DNA from: Bacillus carboniphilus
GTDB lineage: Bacteria > Bacillota > Bacilli > Bacillales > JC228
Reading direction: 5' to 3'
Assembly (NCBI RefSeq): GCF_039522365.1
Contig: NZ_BAAADJ010000063.1
Span: 62,001 to 126,000, forward strand
DNA: 64,000 bases
The notes under the pieces were generated by a model. It was not told where the DNA came from. It worked only from the letters and a program-made list of their open reading frames with translations, and did no database searches. Shown in pieces: positions 26,772 through 38,669 of this stretch. Made by a program: the position numbers and the translations under genes. The first letter of the stretch is position 1. Each line of letters starts with the position of its first letter.

Positions 26772-26812
26772 AATTAGGAAGCCTATTCGTAGGTTGAGTA
26801 GGCTTCCTAATT
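26772..26812 (+). terminator. Perfect 14-bp inverted repeat after the DUF1284 gene
   Basis: AATTAGGAAGCCTA pairs with TAGGCTTCCTAATT across 13 bases. It is followed by only a short T-rich stretch (TTGTTG), so termination is likely but weak. Confidence 0.55.
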
Positions 26813-26830
26813 GTTGCTGCTGATTGTGAC

Positions 26831-27120
26831 GCAACCAACAGGTAATGGGACGCAACCGGCAAGTATTTGGCCACAACCGGCAAGTATTTGGCCACAACCA
26901 GCAAGTATTGTGGCGCAACCAGCAAGTATTGGGCCACAACCAGCAAGTATTGGGCCGCAACCGGCAAGTATTTGGCCACAACCAGCAAGTATTGGGCCGC
27001 AACCGGCAAGTATTGGGCCGCAACCGGCAAGTATTGGGCCGCAACCGGCAAGTATTGGGCCGCAACCAGCAAGTATTGGACCGCAACCAGCAAGTATTGG
27101 GCCGCAACCGAAAAGAATTG
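26831..27120. repeat. 21-bp tandem array, 13 full units plus one partial
   Basis: Units of exactly 21 bp with consensus RCAACCRGCAAGTATTGGGCC begin at 26831 and repeat without a single length change to 27104, where a worn unit closes the array. The alternation is ACAACC/GCAACC and GGCAAG/AGCAAG; units near the right end are the most alike. Because 21 is a multiple of three and the unit has no stop, several frames stay open (a GPQPASI heptad on the plus strand); these are not genes. It fills the gap between two convergent genes, DUF1284 and GNAT. Confidence 0.95.
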
Positions 27121-27130
27121 ATTATCTCCT

Positions 27131-27571
27131 CTATAAATCTAATTCATAATGATAGAACTGTTCATCACGTTTGTATCCATTTCTCACATACAATCTTTGT
27201 GCCGATAGGTTATCAGGCGCTGTGCTAAGGCTTATGCTTTTGGCCCCCGTTTGTACGGCAAATTCCCTCGCCCTCTGTAAAAGCATTTCTCCAACGCCTC
27301 GTTTTCTTGCTATTTCATCAACATATAGATCATTTAATATCCAAGCTTTTTTCATAGAGATCGAAGAAAAAGTCGGATACAGTTGAGTAAATCCCACATA
27401 CTTCTGTCCATCTCTCACAACAAATATGACAGAATCTTTTCTTTCTATACGTTCTCTTATGTATGTTCTTGCACCATCTATATCTGATTTTTGTTCATAA
27501 AAAATACGATATAAGTTAAATAAGTTTGCTACTCCATCTAAATCATCGATAGTAGCTTGGTAGATTTCCAT
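27131..27571 (-). CDS. GNAT-family N-acetyltransferase
   Basis: 146 residues. The acetyl-CoA-binding motif A is DLYVDEIARKRGVGEMLLQRA (the R-x-x-G-x-G pattern), and the following IARKR and SLSTAPDNLSAQRLYVRNG match motif B. The acetyl acceptor cannot be told. The stop lies ten bases beyond the 21-bp array. Confidence 0.88.
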   Translation of the reverse strand: MEIYQATIDDLDGVANLFNLYRIFYEQKSDIDGARTYIRERIERKDSVIFVVRDGQKYVGFTQLYPTFSSISMKKAWILNDLYVDEIARKRGVGEMLLQRAREFAVQTGAKSISLSTAPDNLSAQRLYVRNGYKRDEQFYHYELDL

Positions 27572-27712
27572 TTATATTCCCCCCGTCTCACTTAGTTAGT
27601 TATGTCATTTGGAATCAAGTGTACATTTTACATTGTAATGAAACCATCTAACCTCTTGCAATCAATATCTTTACCATTTCAGCCAATCTTAAAAGTTTAT
27701 GTCCGTTGCCAA

Positions 27713-27750
27713 TAAAAATAGGGATGCAATCATGGTTCGATCGGCATCCC
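27713..27750 (-). terminator. Terminator of the methionine gamma-lyase gene
   Basis: GGGATGC pairs with GCATCCC around a 16-base loop and is followed by TATTTTTA on the minus strand. Confidence 0.7.
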
Positions 27751-27761
27751 GGAATTTTACA

Positions 27762-28940
27762 TTATTTATCTAACGCACTCTTCAAATCTTCCCAAATATC
27801 TTCCCATGATTCTAGCCCTACAGAAAGTCGTAGCAATGTATCAGAAATACCCATTTTCGCACGCTCTTCAGGTGGAACAACTGCATGGGTCATCGTAGCT
27901 GGATGTTGAATGAGGGTCTCGGCATCCCCGAGACTTACAGCGATTTTTATTAACCGGCACCTATTTAAAAAGGCTTGGGCTTCTTCCTTCGTTCCCTCAA
28001 TCTCAAAACTAATCATCCCGCCTGGTTTTTTCATTTGTCTTTTGGCTAGTTCATATTGCTCGAAGTCTTCATCACCGGGGTAAAATACTTTCTTTACCTT
28101 TGGATGCGCTTTTAATAGAGGATATAGCTTCTGAGCATTTTCAACATGGCGGTCCACTCGAACAGATAATGTTTTGAGTCCGCGGACTAAAAGCCAGGCA
28201 TCAAACGGACTCATCACGCCACCAATGTCCTTTAGTGTGGTCATCGCCATTTCTTGTAGTGGCTCTTTTTTTCCGACGACAATTCCAGCAATAACATCTC
28301 CGTGTCCACCGATATATTTAGTTGCACTGTGGATGACGTAATCACAGCCGAGTGCAACTGGTTGCTGCAAATACGGTGAGCAGAACGTATTGTCCACCAC
28401 AACTGGAATGTTCTTTTCTTTTGCCACTTTTACAACCATCTCTAAGTCTACAAGCTTCATAGTTGGATTGATAGGGGATTCGATATAAATGCATGTCGTG
28501 TTGTCTTTAATATGGCGTCGTACCGTTTCCTCGTCTGTGAAGGAGATGAGGTTATGTTCTATGTTATGCTTCTCTTCCATAAGTTGAAGCAGTCCGAACG
28601 TACAACCATAGATTCCTTCTGAGCATAGGATGTGATCACCCGTTTTTGTTAAGTAGAAAAGTGTGGCGGATACCGCGGCCATTCCGGAACCGAATGCAAG
28701 AGCAGCCTCCCCTTGTTCGAGGACAGCCATTTTCTCCTCTAGGACTTTTACAGTTGGATTTCCAAGTCTTGTATAAATATAGCCTTCACTCTCTCCAGCA
28801 AACCGTCTCTCGCCCTCTTCAGCAGTTGGAAATGTGAAAGTAGATGTTTGGAAAAGCGGTGGCACCAAGCTCCCCTGGTGTTTTAAAGAATCATACCCAC
28901 TGTGAATCGCTAGCGTTTCAAACTTTTTTTGCTGATCCAT
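27762..28940 (-). CDS. Methionine gamma-lyase (Cys/Met-metabolism PLP enzyme)
   Basis: 392 residues. The PLP lysine is in SATKYIGGHGD, and the active-site loop YGCTFGLL contains the Cys that sets methionine gamma-lyases apart from cystathionine enzymes. Conserved YTRLGNPT and SGMAA segments contact the cofactor of the neighbouring subunit. It should cleave methionine (and perhaps cysteine) to methanethiol, ammonia and 2-oxobutanoate. GGAGGTCGTAAC precedes the ATG at 28940. It stands alone, but two more sulfur genes (MetE-like, tcyABC) lie in the window. Confidence 0.85.
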   Translation of the reverse strand: MDQQKKFETLAIHSGYDSLKHQGSLVPPLFQTSTFTFPTAEEGERRFAGESEGYIYTRLGNPTVKVLEEKMAVLEQGEAALAFGSGMAAVSATLFYLTKTGDHILCSEGIYGCTFGLLQLMEEKHNIEHNLISFTDEETVRRHIKDNTTCIYIESPINPTMKLVDLEMVVKVAKEKNIPVVVDNTFCSPYLQQPVALGCDYVIHSATKYIGGHGDVIAGIVVGKKEPLQEMAMTTLKDIGGVMSPFDAWLLVRGLKTLSVRVDRHVENAQKLYPLLKAHPKVKKVFYPGDEDFEQYELAKRQMKKPGGMISFEIEGTKEEAQAFLNRCRLIKIAVSLGDAETLIQHPATMTHAVVPPEERAKMGISDTLLRLSVGLESWEDIWEDLKSALDK

Positions 28941-29053
28941 TGTTACGACCTCCATTAAATTAACAATCTCTCATTCTATGATATGATAAATTGGCGGAAA
29001 ATGAAAGCGGTTACAAAAGGTTAGTTTAGTTAGTGGATGGGCGGAATTGTGGA

Positions 29054-29145
29054 TTCGCGCGCAAGATGGGGGAGTTCGCGCGTATTTTGCGAAGTTCGCG
29101 CGAAAGGTGAAGGTGTTCGCGCGCAAATTAAAGAATTCGCGCGCA
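29054..29145. repeat. TTCGCGCG array, five units at 20-21 bp
   Basis: TTCGCGCG starts at 29054, 29075, 29095, 29116 and 29136, giving steps of 21, 20, 21 and 20. The bases between the cores are not alike. Five GC-only cores in an AT-rich region stand out. It lies between the divergent methionine gamma-lyase and NERD genes, 80 bases before the NERD start; no other feature was seen in that gap. Confidence 0.85.
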
Positions 29146-29228
29146 AGTGGAAATTTCTACCCGAACCCTGCAGGATTTCCATCACCTAATCTAGAAAACT
29201 ATCCAAAACCACAAAAAGGAGAACCCTT

Positions 29229-30197
29229 ATGTTTTTAAAACCACGCGAAATCCCTATCCAACTCCAAAAAGAAGACGCTCTATTACGCTTACTCCCAAAA
29301 TCCCACCCGAAATATGATGACATAAAAAAAAGTACTCAAAAAGGATGGGCCGGTTACCGAGGTGAAAAAGAATTAGATTACCAGCTTTCCTTTTTACCTG
29401 CAAACCAGTACTATATTATTCCTCACATTAGAATTCCTATAGACAGCCAGTTTTTTCAAATTGATACCCTTATCCTTTGTTCCAACTTCGCACTCCTCAT
29501 TGAATCTAAGAATATCTACGGTACGCTCCATTTTGATTATGCATCTCAACAAGTTACCCGAACTTACAAAGATCAAACAGAAGGTTTTTCGAATCCTATT
29601 CAACAAGTGAAACGACAAAAATTCCAATTCCAGCGCTGGCTTAACACACACTTCAAAAAAATCATTCCCTGCCACCACCTCGTTTCCATCGGCTTCCCTA
29701 AAACCATTGTCAAAGCACCAAATTCCGTTTATCAACACGTCCTCCATGCAGAACACATTCCTGAAAAAATTGCGGCTCTTCATAAACTTGATTCTTCACA
29801 AAATTTAACTACTTACATGATTAAGAAAATCTCCAACTTGTTAATAGAACACAATACTCCCCTAGAATTTGATGTCATTGAATATTATAAAATTCAAAAA
29901 AACGAGCTACTTACTGGAATTCTTTGCCCTCAGTGTGCACGTTACCACCTTAGACGCGCTCATTCATTCTGGGAGTGCCCGAGCTGCGATTTTAAATCTC
30001 ATGAAATCCATGTTCCTAAAATCAACGACTTCCTCACCATTTTTGGACAGATATCCATCCAAGAGTGCCATTCACTAATGGGTTTATCGTCCCGTCATAC
30101 TGCAAGGAGAATCCTCCAATCTATGAACCTAACCATGATAAATAAAGGAAGATCCACTATATACAAAAAACCCGTCACAGATGCTCAACATCCATAA
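29229..30197 (+). CDS. NERD nuclease-like protein with zinc ribbon and HTH
   Basis: 322 residues. A NERD domain covers residues 40-160: GWAGYRGEKELDYQL, then IDTLIL and LIESKNIYG (the D-x(n)-E-x-K nuclease core). A zinc ribbon follows at about 240-262 (CPQC and CPSC). The last 60 residues (MGLSSRHTARRILQSMNL) look like a helix-turn-helix. AAAAAGGAG precedes the ATG. NERD proteins are related to type II nucleases and are thought to act on DNA. The 3' end overlaps the terminator of purD from the other strand. Confidence 0.88.
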   Translation: MFLKPREIPIQLQKEDALLRLLPKSHPKYDDIKKSTQKGWAGYRGEKELDYQLSFLPANQYYIIPHIRIPIDSQFFQIDTLILCSNFALLIESKNIYGTLHFDYASQQVTRTYKDQTEGFSNPIQQVKRQKFQFQRWLNTHFKKIIPCHHLVSIGFPKTIVKAPNSVYQHVLHAEHIPEKIAALHKLDSSQNLTTYMIKKISNLLIEHNTPLEFDVIEYYKIQKNELLTGILCPQCARYHLRRAHSFWECPSCDFKSHEIHVPKINDFLTIFGQISIQECHSLMGLSSRHTARRILQSMNLTMINKGRSTIYKKPVTDAQHP

Positions 30198-30199
30198 CG
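30167..30199 (-). terminator. Terminator of the pur operon
   Basis: On the minus strand GCCCGTTATGGATG pairs in part with CATCTGTGACGGGT and is followed by TTTTTTG. It overlaps the last ten codons of the convergent NERD gene. Confidence 0.88.
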
Positions 30200-30214
30200 G
30201 GCCACACTACAAAT

Positions 30215-31489
<1,275 letters not shown>

Positions 31490-31492
31490 TTA

Positions 31493-33028
31493 TTAATGTT
31501 TAAAATGTCTTACGCCGGTTAAGACCATGGCGATTCCATACTCATCGGCTTTTTTGATGGAGTCATCATCACGAATGGAACCACCAGGTTGGATAATCGC
31601 TGTGATTCCCGCTTTAGCAGCAGCTTCTACGGTATCATCCATTGGGAAGAACGCATCGGATGCAAGGACGGCACCTTCTGCACGAGCTCCCGCTTGTTCT
31701 AATGCAATCTTTGCTGCACCTACACGATTCATTTGGCCAGCACCGACACCAAGGGTCATTTGACTATCATTCACAACAATCGCATTTGATTTCACATGCT
31801 TGACGACTTTCCAGCCAAGCTTCAGTGCTTTCCACTCTTCTTCTGTTGGTTCCCTTTTCGTTGCTACTTTTATCGTTGCATCCTCATAAGTAAAGCGGTC
31901 TTGGTCTTGTGCAAGCAGCCCGCCTTCGATTGTCGTTAATTTTTGCTCGGCTTTGTTGTCTTGATTAAATGGAATCGTCAACAAGCGGATGTTCTTTTTC
32001 CCTGTTAAAATTTCTAACGCTTCCTGAGAGAACGATGGAGCAATAATGATTTCTAGGAAAATTTCATGTAATTTTACAGCCGTTGCTTGGTCTACTTCTC
32101 TATTTAAAGCCACAATTCCACCAAAAATAGATACTGGATCTGCTTCAAATGCTTTTGTAAAAGCTGCAAACGTCGACTCACCAGTTCCCACACCACATGG
32201 GTTCATGTGCTTCACCGCAACAGCAGCTGGTTCAGCGAACTCTTTTACGATTTGAAGAGCCGCATCGGCATCGTTAATGTTATTGTAGGAAAGCTCTTTT
32301 CCATGTAATTGAGTCGCATTAGCAATCGAAAATTCCGAGCCAAGTGGTTTTCGGTAAAAAGCTGCCTTTTGATGTGGGTTTTCACCGTAACGAAGGCTTT
32401 GCTTCAGTTCATATGTAACCGTTAATTTTTCAGGAACCTCTTCGCCAGCTAAGTCTGTCATGTACTCAGCAATCATGGCATCATAAGCTGCTGTGTGGCG
32501 GAACACTTTAGCTGCAAGCTTTCTTCTCGTTTCCTTTGCAACCTCGCCAGCGTTTTTCAGTTCTTCTAAAACCACCGCGTAATCTACAGGGTCCACAACA
32601 ACGGTTACGTATTCATGGTTTTTTGCCGAAGCACGAAGCATGGTTGGACCGCCGATATCAATATTTTCAATAGCATCGTCAACCGTTACATCCGGCTTCG
32701 CAATCGTTTGTTGGAACGGATAAAGATTGACACAAACGATTTGAATAGGGTTAATTCCGTGTTCTTGAAGTTGTTCTTGGTGTCCTGGCTCAGAAAACTT
32801 AGCCAACAGCCCACCATGAATGTATGGATTTAGTGTCTTCACTCGACCTTCTAAAATTTCAGGGAAACCAGTTACTTCACTCACACTCATAACGGGGATT
32901 CCGCTCTCCTCTAGTGCTTTCTTTGTTCCACCTGTTGAAATGATTTCATATCCGAGGTCATGTAGACTCCTGGCAAATTCCGTTACACCGTTTTTATCAG
33001 ATACACTAATTAGAGCTCGCTTTTTCAC
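31493..33028 (-). CDS. purH: Bifunctional AICAR formyltransferase/IMP cyclohydrolase PurH
   Basis: 511 residues. The N-terminal IMP cyclohydrolase domain begins [10 protein letters not shown] and holds STGGT; the C-terminal AICAR transformylase domain has KHMNPCGVG with the catalytic Lys-His. It makes the last two steps to IMP. AAAGGGGAGCT lies before the ATG, and the purN stop at 33031 is three bases upstream. Confidence 0.98.
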   Translation of the reverse strand: MKKRALISVSDKNGVTEFARSLHDLGYEIISTGGTKKALEESGIPVMSVSEVTGFPEILEGRVKTLNPYIHGGLLAKFSEPGHQEQLQEHGINPIQIVCVNLYPFQQTIAKPDVTVDDAIENIDIGGPTMLRASAKNHEYVTVVVDPVDYAVVLEELKNAGEVAKETRRKLAAKVFRHTAAYDAMIAEYMTDLAGEEVPEKLTVTYELKQSLRYGENPHQKAAFYRKPLGSEFSIANATQLHGKELSYNNINDADAALQIVKEFAEPAAVAVKHMNPCGVGTGESTFAAFTKAFEADPVSIFGGIVALNREVDQATAVKLHEIFLEIIIAPSFSQEALEILTGKKNIRLLTIPFNQDNKAEQKLTTIEGGLLAQDQDRFTYEDATIKVATKREPTEEEWKALKLGWKVVKHVKSNAIVVNDSQMTLGVGAGQMNRVGAAKIALEQAGARAEGAVLASDAFFPMDDTVEAAAKAGITAIIQPGGSIRDDDSIKKADEYGIAMVLTGVRHFKH

Positions 33029-33030
33029 GC

Positions 33031-33609
33031 CTAAGCTCCCCTTTCATGTTGTAAAATTTGTTGGATAACTGCCGGATATAAATGGTGTTCAATCTCATGA
33101 ATTTTCGCTTGAAGACTTTCTTTTGTTTCATTTTCCGAAAGCTCTACCTGCTCTTGTGCAATGACAGGACCCGTGTCCATTCCCGCATCCACATAATGGA
33201 CTGTTACTCCACTTACTTTTACCTTCGCATCTAGTGCCTGACCAATGGCATCCTTACCCGGAAACGCAGGAAGAAGCGAAGGATGGATGTTCACAATTCG
33301 CCCTTCGTATGCCTCAAGCAATGTAGGACCAATTAGTCTCATGTATCCAGCTAATACAATAAAATCAATTTGTTTTTCTTGTAATTCTTCTAGTATAACT
33401 CTTTCATACTCTTCTTTATTGGTAAAAGATTTGGGAAGAAACACAAAGGATGGAATGCTTTCTATTTCTGCGCGGTCAATAACAAATGCACCTGGTTTAT
33501 CACAAACCAAGAGCTCAACATTTGCTTCCAGTGTACCATTTTTCACAGCATCAACAATCGCCTGAAAATTACTTCCGCTACCTGATGCAAAAATCGCAAT
33601 GTTTTTCAT
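33031..33609 (-). CDS. purN: Phosphoribosylglycinamide formyltransferase PurN
   Basis: 192 residues. [16 protein letters not shown] is the phosphate-binding start, and [10 protein letters not shown] and [13 protein letters not shown] hold the catalytic Asn/His/Asp region. It transfers a formyl group from 10-formyl-THF to GAR. The ATG at 33609 follows AAAAGG by eight bases; a longer frame to 33618 includes the purM stop region. The purM stop lies six bases upstream. Confidence 0.96.
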   Translation of the reverse strand: MKNIAIFASGSGSNFQAIVDAVKNGTLEANVELLVCDKPGAFVIDRAEIESIPSFVFLPKSFTNKEEYERVILEELQEKQIDFIVLAGYMRLIGPTLLEAYEGRIVNIHPSLLPAFPGKDAIGQALDAKVKVSGVTVHYVDAGMDTGPVIAQEQVELSENETKESLQAKIHEIEHHLYPAVIQQILQHERGA

Positions 33610-33614
33610 CGTCA

Positions 33615-34643
33615 TCACCTTTTAATTTGAATCCCTGGTTGATTTGTGACCATTCCAATTCGGTAGGCTTTTTCTCCAAGCTTGTTGAAAAATTCCGTAA
33701 CCTCATCAGCAATCGTACGATCAACTGCTAGGACCATCCCTGTTCCCATATTAAATATGTTATACATTTCTTCTCTATTTAGCTTACCAAGTGACTCGAG
33801 CATTTTGAAAATCGGAGGAATCTCCCAATTCTTTTCATGAAGCTCGGCACCTAGTCCTTCTGGTAACACGCGCGGTACATTTTCGATAAAACCGCCACCT
33901 GTAATGTGAGCCATTCCTTTTATTTCATAAGTTTTAAGAGCTGATAGTATAGACTTAACATAGATTTTGGTTGGTTTGAGCAGTTCTTCACCTACCGTGC
34001 AACCCAGTTCATCAACTTGTTCATGTAAAGAAAGGTTAGCCTGTTCTAAAAGGATTTTTCTCACGAGTGAGTAGCCGTTACTATGGATTCCACTAGAAGC
34101 TAATCCGATGAGAACGTCCCCTTCTTTAATGTCGTTTCCTGTAATGAGTCGCGACTTTTCGCAAGCTCCCACCGCAAATCCAGCCAAGTCATATTCCTCT
34201 TTTTCGTACATGCCTGGCATCTCCGCAGTTTCACCACCAACTAATGCACAGCCTGCTTGCTCACATCCATCGGCAATCCCTTTGACAATAGCTTCGATTC
34301 TAGCTGGATCAGCTTCTCCACACGCAATGTAGTCCAAGAAATATATCGGTTCCGCACCTTGCACGACAATATCATTCACACACATGGCCACAGCGTCGAT
34401 TCCTATCGTATCGTGCTGATCGAGCATGAACGCCAGCATAAGCTTGGTACCAACTCCATCTGTGCCGGAAACTAAAACCGGCTCTTTTAACTGAAGCGAA
34501 GAAAGGTCAAACATACCACCAAATCCACCGAGTCCTCCCATGACGCCAGGGCGAACTGTCTTTTGAACATGCTTTTTCATTCTAGAGACGGCCTCATAGC
34601 CCGCCTCAATATCGACTCCCGCTTGCTTATATGCATTCGCCAT
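33615..34643 (-). CDS. purM: Phosphoribosylformylglycinamidine cyclo-ligase PurM
   Basis: 342 residues. [13 protein letters not shown] and [12 protein letters not shown] are the PurM/PurL-fold ATP and substrate segments; [15 protein letters not shown] is the second. It closes the imidazole ring, forming AIR. The ATG follows TAGGAGGACAAACA. It is separated from purF by a 412-bp gap with repeats, while purN and purH follow closely. Confidence 0.98.
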   Translation of the reverse strand: MANAYKQAGVDIEAGYEAVSRMKKHVQKTVRPGVMGGLGGFGGMFDLSSLQLKEPVLVSGTDGVGTKLMLAFMLDQHDTIGIDAVAMCVNDIVVQGAEPIYFLDYIACGEADPARIEAIVKGIADGCEQAGCALVGGETAEMPGMYEKEEYDLAGFAVGACEKSRLITGNDIKEGDVLIGLASSGIHSNGYSLVRKILLEQANLSLHEQVDELGCTVGEELLKPTKIYVKSILSALKTYEIKGMAHITGGGFIENVPRVLPEGLGAELHEKNWEIPPIFKMLESLGKLNREEMYNIFNMGTGMVLAVDRTIADEVTEFFNKLGEKAYRIGMVTNQPGIQIKR

Positions 34644-35010
34644 TGTTTGTCCTCCTAGCCGAGTAAAAACGTTTTGGTTTTTGATTGTTTTTTATTGTTG
34701 TGTTGCACACTGTTTATTGGGTACGAACGGACATTAAGTTCTGTTATTTTATTGAAATGCCGGTTGCTTAGGAGCCAGAGGACACACGTTCCGTTATTTG
34801 CAGTAAAAACGGGGTTTTTCCTATTTTCGGGGACACACGTTCCGCTATTCACCGTTTTTCACCTGTTTTATGCCTGAATATTGCTAAATAACGGATCCTC
34901 TGTCCGCTCGAACCCTGAAATCTGCTTGTTTTGATTAAATAACGGATTCTCTGTCCTGCAAATCCACAAAACTGCTGTTTTCGTTAATCCACAAGCAACA
35001 CAACCCCCAA
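34644..35010. repeat. CGGA-N7-TCCG cluster in the purF-purM gap
   Basis: Inside the operon, this gap holds at least five palindromes of the CGGA-N7-TCCG family, among them ACGGATCCTCTGTCCGC at 34890 and worn copies at 34730, 34786, 34832 and 34942. AATA/TATT flanks recur. No gene fits: the short frames are the repeat's own. Elsewhere in this operon most genes overlap or are closely spaced, so the inserted sequence is out of keeping. Confidence 0.85.
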
Positions 35011-35012
35011 AC

Positions 35013-35047
35013 ACAAAGCGACATCTGCAAAGCCAAATGTCGCCCGT
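35013..35047 (-). terminator. Hairpin after purF, possible partial terminator
   Basis: GCGACATTTG pairs with CAGATGTCGC on the minus strand and is followed by TTTGTGTTT. The T tract is broken, so it may pause, process or partially end transcripts between purF and purM. Confidence 0.45.
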
Positions 35048-35055
35048 TTTGTTTT

Positions 35056-36468
35056 TTACACCTTTTCATAAGGATGAAGCGTTGATGGGTAAATTTCGGT
35101 TGGATACTTTCCAGTAAAACAAGCCAAGCATTGCCCACAATTTTCATCCACACGTTCTCTTCCGATCGCTTCAAGCATGCCTTCAACACTCAAAAATGTC
35201 AGGGTATCCGCACCGATGATTTCACGAATTTCTTCAACAGAGTGCTTCGCTGCAATTAGTTCTTCTTTTGTTGACGTATCAATTCCATAAAAACATGGAT
35301 TTTGGATAGGGGGTGAACTGATGACCACATGAACCTCGGTCGCGCCCGCTTCCTTAAGCATGTTCACAATTCGTCTACTCGTAGTTCCGCGAACGATGGA
35401 GTCATCAACCATGATCACCCGCTTCCCTTCCACAACACCACGAACTGGAGATAGCTTCATTTTAACCCCTTGTTCGCGTAAGGATTGAGACGGTTGAATA
35501 AAGGTTCTACCCACATATCGATTTTTAATTAAGCCCATTTCATATGGGATGCCTGATGCTTCTGCGTACCCAATCGCCGCAGAGATACTGGAGTCTGGAA
35601 CACCTGTTACGACATCAGCTTCAATGGGCACTTCCATCGCCAGTCTTTTGCCTAAATTTTTCCGAGCGGTATGAACATTAACCCCATGGATGTTGCTGTC
35701 CGGACGGGAGAAATAGACATACTCCATCGTACAGATTGCTTGGTTAGAAGCATGAGAATAAAATTCAGAATGAATGCCTTCATCATCAATAATTAAAAGC
35801 TCCCCTGGTTCCACGTCGCGAATGAATTCTGCTCCTACCACATCAAACGCACAGGTTTCCGATGCTACCACATAGGCATCGCCTAGTTTCGCAATCGACA
35901 ACGGTCGTAAGCCATTCGGATCAAGCGCAACCATCATCTCTTTTTCTGTCATGATTAAAAAGGCATAAGCACCTTTTAACATGGTGAGTGCATTTTTTAC
36001 ACGGTCCTTCAAAGGTGCAATGCCCCCACGTTTAATCAGATGCGCTAGCACTTCTGTATCAGATGTTGTTTGAAATATGCTGCCTTGCCCCTCAAGCTGG
36101 TGTTTTAACGCTGTTGCATTTACTAGGTTTCCGTTATGAGCTAGTGCAAGACTACCCGTTTGCGAACGGAATAGGAGTGGCTGCACATTTTCATAGCCAC
36201 TTCCTCCTGCTGTTGCGTAGCGAACATGACCAATGGCAGCTTTCCCGTAAAGTTCTTCCATCGCCTCTGATGTGATAATCTCATTGACAAGTCCTTCGCC
36301 CTTTACAGTTTTTAGCTGTTCACCGTCCGTTACCACCATCCCCGTTCCTTCTTGGCCGCGGTGCTGAAGACTGTGCAATCCATAGTAAGTAATTTGAGAA
36401 GCGTTGGGATGACCCCAAATACCAAATATTCCACACTCTTCATTCAAACCCCTTATTTCAGCAAGCAT
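35056..36468 (-). CDS. purF: Amidophosphoribosyltransferase PurF
   Basis: 470 residues. A short propeptide [11 protein letters not shown] precedes the catalytic Cys of the Ntn glutaminase (CGIFGIWG), as in B. subtilis PurF. The phosphoribosyltransferase part has [13 protein letters not shown] (PRPP loop). The [10 protein letters not shown] set and an upstream Cys bind the [4Fe-4S] cluster. It makes the committed step. AAAGGAGCCATCCC precedes the ATG at 36468; a longer frame starts at 36486. It overlaps purL by 16 bases. Confidence 0.98.
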   Translation of the reverse strand: MLAEIRGLNEECGIFGIWGHPNASQITYYGLHSLQHRGQEGTGMVVTDGEQLKTVKGEGLVNEIITSEAMEELYGKAAIGHVRYATAGGSGYENVQPLLFRSQTGSLALAHNGNLVNATALKHQLEGQGSIFQTTSDTEVLAHLIKRGGIAPLKDRVKNALTMLKGAYAFLIMTEKEMMVALDPNGLRPLSIAKLGDAYVVASETCAFDVVGAEFIRDVEPGELLIIDDEGIHSEFYSHASNQAICTMEYVYFSRPDSNIHGVNVHTARKNLGKRLAMEVPIEADVVTGVPDSSISAAIGYAEASGIPYEMGLIKNRYVGRTFIQPSQSLREQGVKMKLSPVRGVVEGKRVIMVDDSIVRGTTSRRIVNMLKEAGATEVHVVISSPPIQNPCFYGIDTSTKEELIAAKHSVEEIREIIGADTLTFLSVEGMLEAIGRERVDENCGQCLACFTGKYPTEIYPSTLHPYEKV

Positions 36469-38669
36469 GGGATGGCTCCTTTCCAAACTCGAGTAAGCTC
36501 TTCGACGTTTTGGTTAATGAGAGTATTGCCTCCAGATTCGATTTGGAGCTCTGAGCTAGCCGTAACCTCTCCGATTAAAGTCGCTTCTACTAAGCTTTCA
36601 AACTTTTCTTGGTCTTCCTTTTTCACACTTAAAAGGAAACGAGATTGAGTTTCACTAAATAGTGCCGAAACTGCCTCACCTTCGACTTTTACAGAAGCTC
36701 CTAAACCGTTTGAACCTATTAAACTCTCAGCTAGCGCGACCGCTAAGCCCCCCTCTGCTAAGTCGTGAGCAGATTGGACAAGACCCATACGAATGGCTGA
36801 TAAAACTTGGTTTTGATGCTTTTGTTCTGTAGCTAGATCTAGTTCAGGCGCTTTCCCAGAAATTTCACCTTCAAGTAATTTTTGAAGCTCACTACCGCCA
36901 AACTCAGGTTTCGTCTCACCTAATACGTAAATCAAATCGCCTGCTTGTTTAAAGCTTTGCGTTGTAATATGGTCAATGTCTTCAACCAGTCCAACCATAC
37001 CGACAACAGGTGTTGGGTAGACTGCAGTTCCATTTGTTTCGTTGTATAGGGACACATTTCCACCGATGACTGGGGTTTGAAGTGTGCGACACGCTTCGCT
37101 CATACCATCAACGGCTTTTTCTAGCTGCCAGAAGATTTCAGGTTTTTCTGGATTACCAAAGTTTAAGCAATCCGTTAGCGCTAGTGGCTGACCGCCTGAA
37201 GCAACGATATTTCGAGCTGCTTCTGCGACTGCAATTTTTCCGCCTGTTTCTGGGTCTAGGTATAGGTAGCGAGAATTACAGTCTGTTGTCATCGCTAATG
37301 CTTTACGGGTACCTCTGATTCGAACAACGGCCGCATCAGAACCTGGTGCTACAACTGTGTTTGTTCGCACCATGTAATCGTATTGATCATAAACCCACTC
37401 TTTGCTTGCAATTGTTGGTTGTTGTAAAAGCTTGAGTAGTGTTTCATTGTAGTTTTCAACTGCCGGAATGTATGTGTCCATCGCTTGGAACTCTTGGAAA
37501 TACTGAGGTTCACGGGATGGCTTGTGATAAACGGGCGCGTCCTCTGCTAGAGCATCGACAGGAACATCCGCTACTACTTCCCCTTTATGGACAAGGCGCA
37601 AATGTTTGTCTTCCGTAACGTGACCAACAGATACGGCTTCAAGCCCGTATTTGGAGAACAAGTCAACGATTTCTTGCTCACGGCCTTTTTTTACAACGAT
37701 AAGCATACGCTCTTGAGACTCTGAAAGCATCATTTCGTAAGCGGTCATTCCGCGTTCGCGTTGAGGAACTAGGTCTAGGTTCATTTCGATTCCGGAACCT
37801 GCTTTACTCGCCATTTCAGCAGAAGAACTTGTTAGTCCAGCTGCTCCCATGTCTTGGATCCCAACAAGGGCGTCGGATTGAACGAGTTCAAGACAAGCTT
37901 CAAGTAAAAGTTTTTCCATGAAAGGATCTCCGACTTGCACAGCAGGACGCTTTTCATCAGATTGTTCCGTCAATTCTTCGGATGCAAACGTTGCCCCATG
38001 GATTCCGTCACGTCCGGTTTTAGCTCCCACATACATGACCGTGTTGCCTACGCCATGCGCCTGGCCCTTTTTAATATCTTTATGATCGATGAGTCCAACA
38101 CACATCGCGTTTACAAGTGGATTGCCTTCGTATGAAGGATCAAATTGGATTTCTCCTCCAACAGTCGGAATTCCGATACAGTTACCGTACCCTGCAATCC
38201 CAGCTACGACTTCTTTGAAGAGGTATTTGACACGGTCTGTTTTTAGTTCACCGAATCTTAGGGAGTTTAATAAAGCGATGGGTCTTGCACCCATGGAGAA
38301 AACGTCACGGATAATCCCGCCTACACCTGTTGCAGCGCCTTGATACGGCTCAATCGCAGATGGATGGTTATGACTTTCAATTTTAAAAACAACCGCTTGC
38401 CCATCTCCAATATCCACGATTCCAGCACCTTCACCAGGTCCCTGAAGGACTTTTTCACCAGAGGTTGGGAACTTTCGAAGCACCGGTTTGGAGTTCTTGT
38501 AACTACAATGTTCGGACCACATAACGGAGAAAAGACCGGTTTCCGTGTAGTTCGGCGTGCGACCTAAAATCTTTTCCACCATCGCAAATTCTTCATCAGA
38601 CAAACCCATTTCAGCGTAAATTCTGTCTTGTTTAATTTGTTCTGGACTTGGCTCAAGCAGTAACGACAT
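36453..38669 (-). CDS. purL: Phosphoribosylformylglycinamidine synthase subunit PurL
   Basis: 738 residues. Small-type PurL lacking the glutaminase domain: [24 protein letters not shown] and the VGGIIRD segment are its ATP/FGAR sites. It forms the FGAM synthase complex with PurQ and PurS. GGAGGGAATCAC precedes the ATG. Its start overlaps the end of purQ by 17 bases and its end overlaps purF. Confidence 0.98.
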   Translation of the reverse strand: MSLLLEPSPEQIKQDRIYAEMGLSDEEFAMVEKILGRTPNYTETGLFSVMWSEHCSYKNSKPVLRKFPTSGEKVLQGPGEGAGIVDIGDGQAVVFKIESHNHPSAIEPYQGAATGVGGIIRDVFSMGARPIALLNSLRFGELKTDRVKYLFKEVVAGIAGYGNCIGIPTVGGEIQFDPSYEGNPLVNAMCVGLIDHKDIKKGQAHGVGNTVMYVGAKTGRDGIHGATFASEELTEQSDEKRPAVQVGDPFMEKLLLEACLELVQSDALVGIQDMGAAGLTSSSAEMASKAGSGIEMNLDLVPQRERGMTAYEMMLSESQERMLIVVKKGREQEIVDLFSKYGLEAVSVGHVTEDKHLRLVHKGEVVADVPVDALAEDAPVYHKPSREPQYFQEFQAMDTYIPAVENYNETLLKLLQQPTIASKEWVYDQYDYMVRTNTVVAPGSDAAVVRIRGTRKALAMTTDCNSRYLYLDPETGGKIAVAEAARNIVASGGQPLALTDCLNFGNPEKPEIFWQLEKAVDGMSEACRTLQTPVIGGNVSLYNETNGTAVYPTPVVGMVGLVEDIDHITTQSFKQAGDLIYVLGETKPEFGGSELQKLLEGEISGKAPELDLATEQKHQNQVLSAIRMGLVQSAHDLAEGGLAVALAESLIGSNGLGASVKVEGEAVSALFSETQSRFLLSVKKEDQEKFESLVEATLIGEVTASSELQIESGGNTLINQNVEELTRVWKGAIPCLLK

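Noticed and set aside
26755-27228. Several overlapping 80-127 codon frames with GPQPASI or similar heptads
   Set aside because: They are the translation of the 21-bp array in different frames on both strands; none has a ribosome site or a non-repeat domain.
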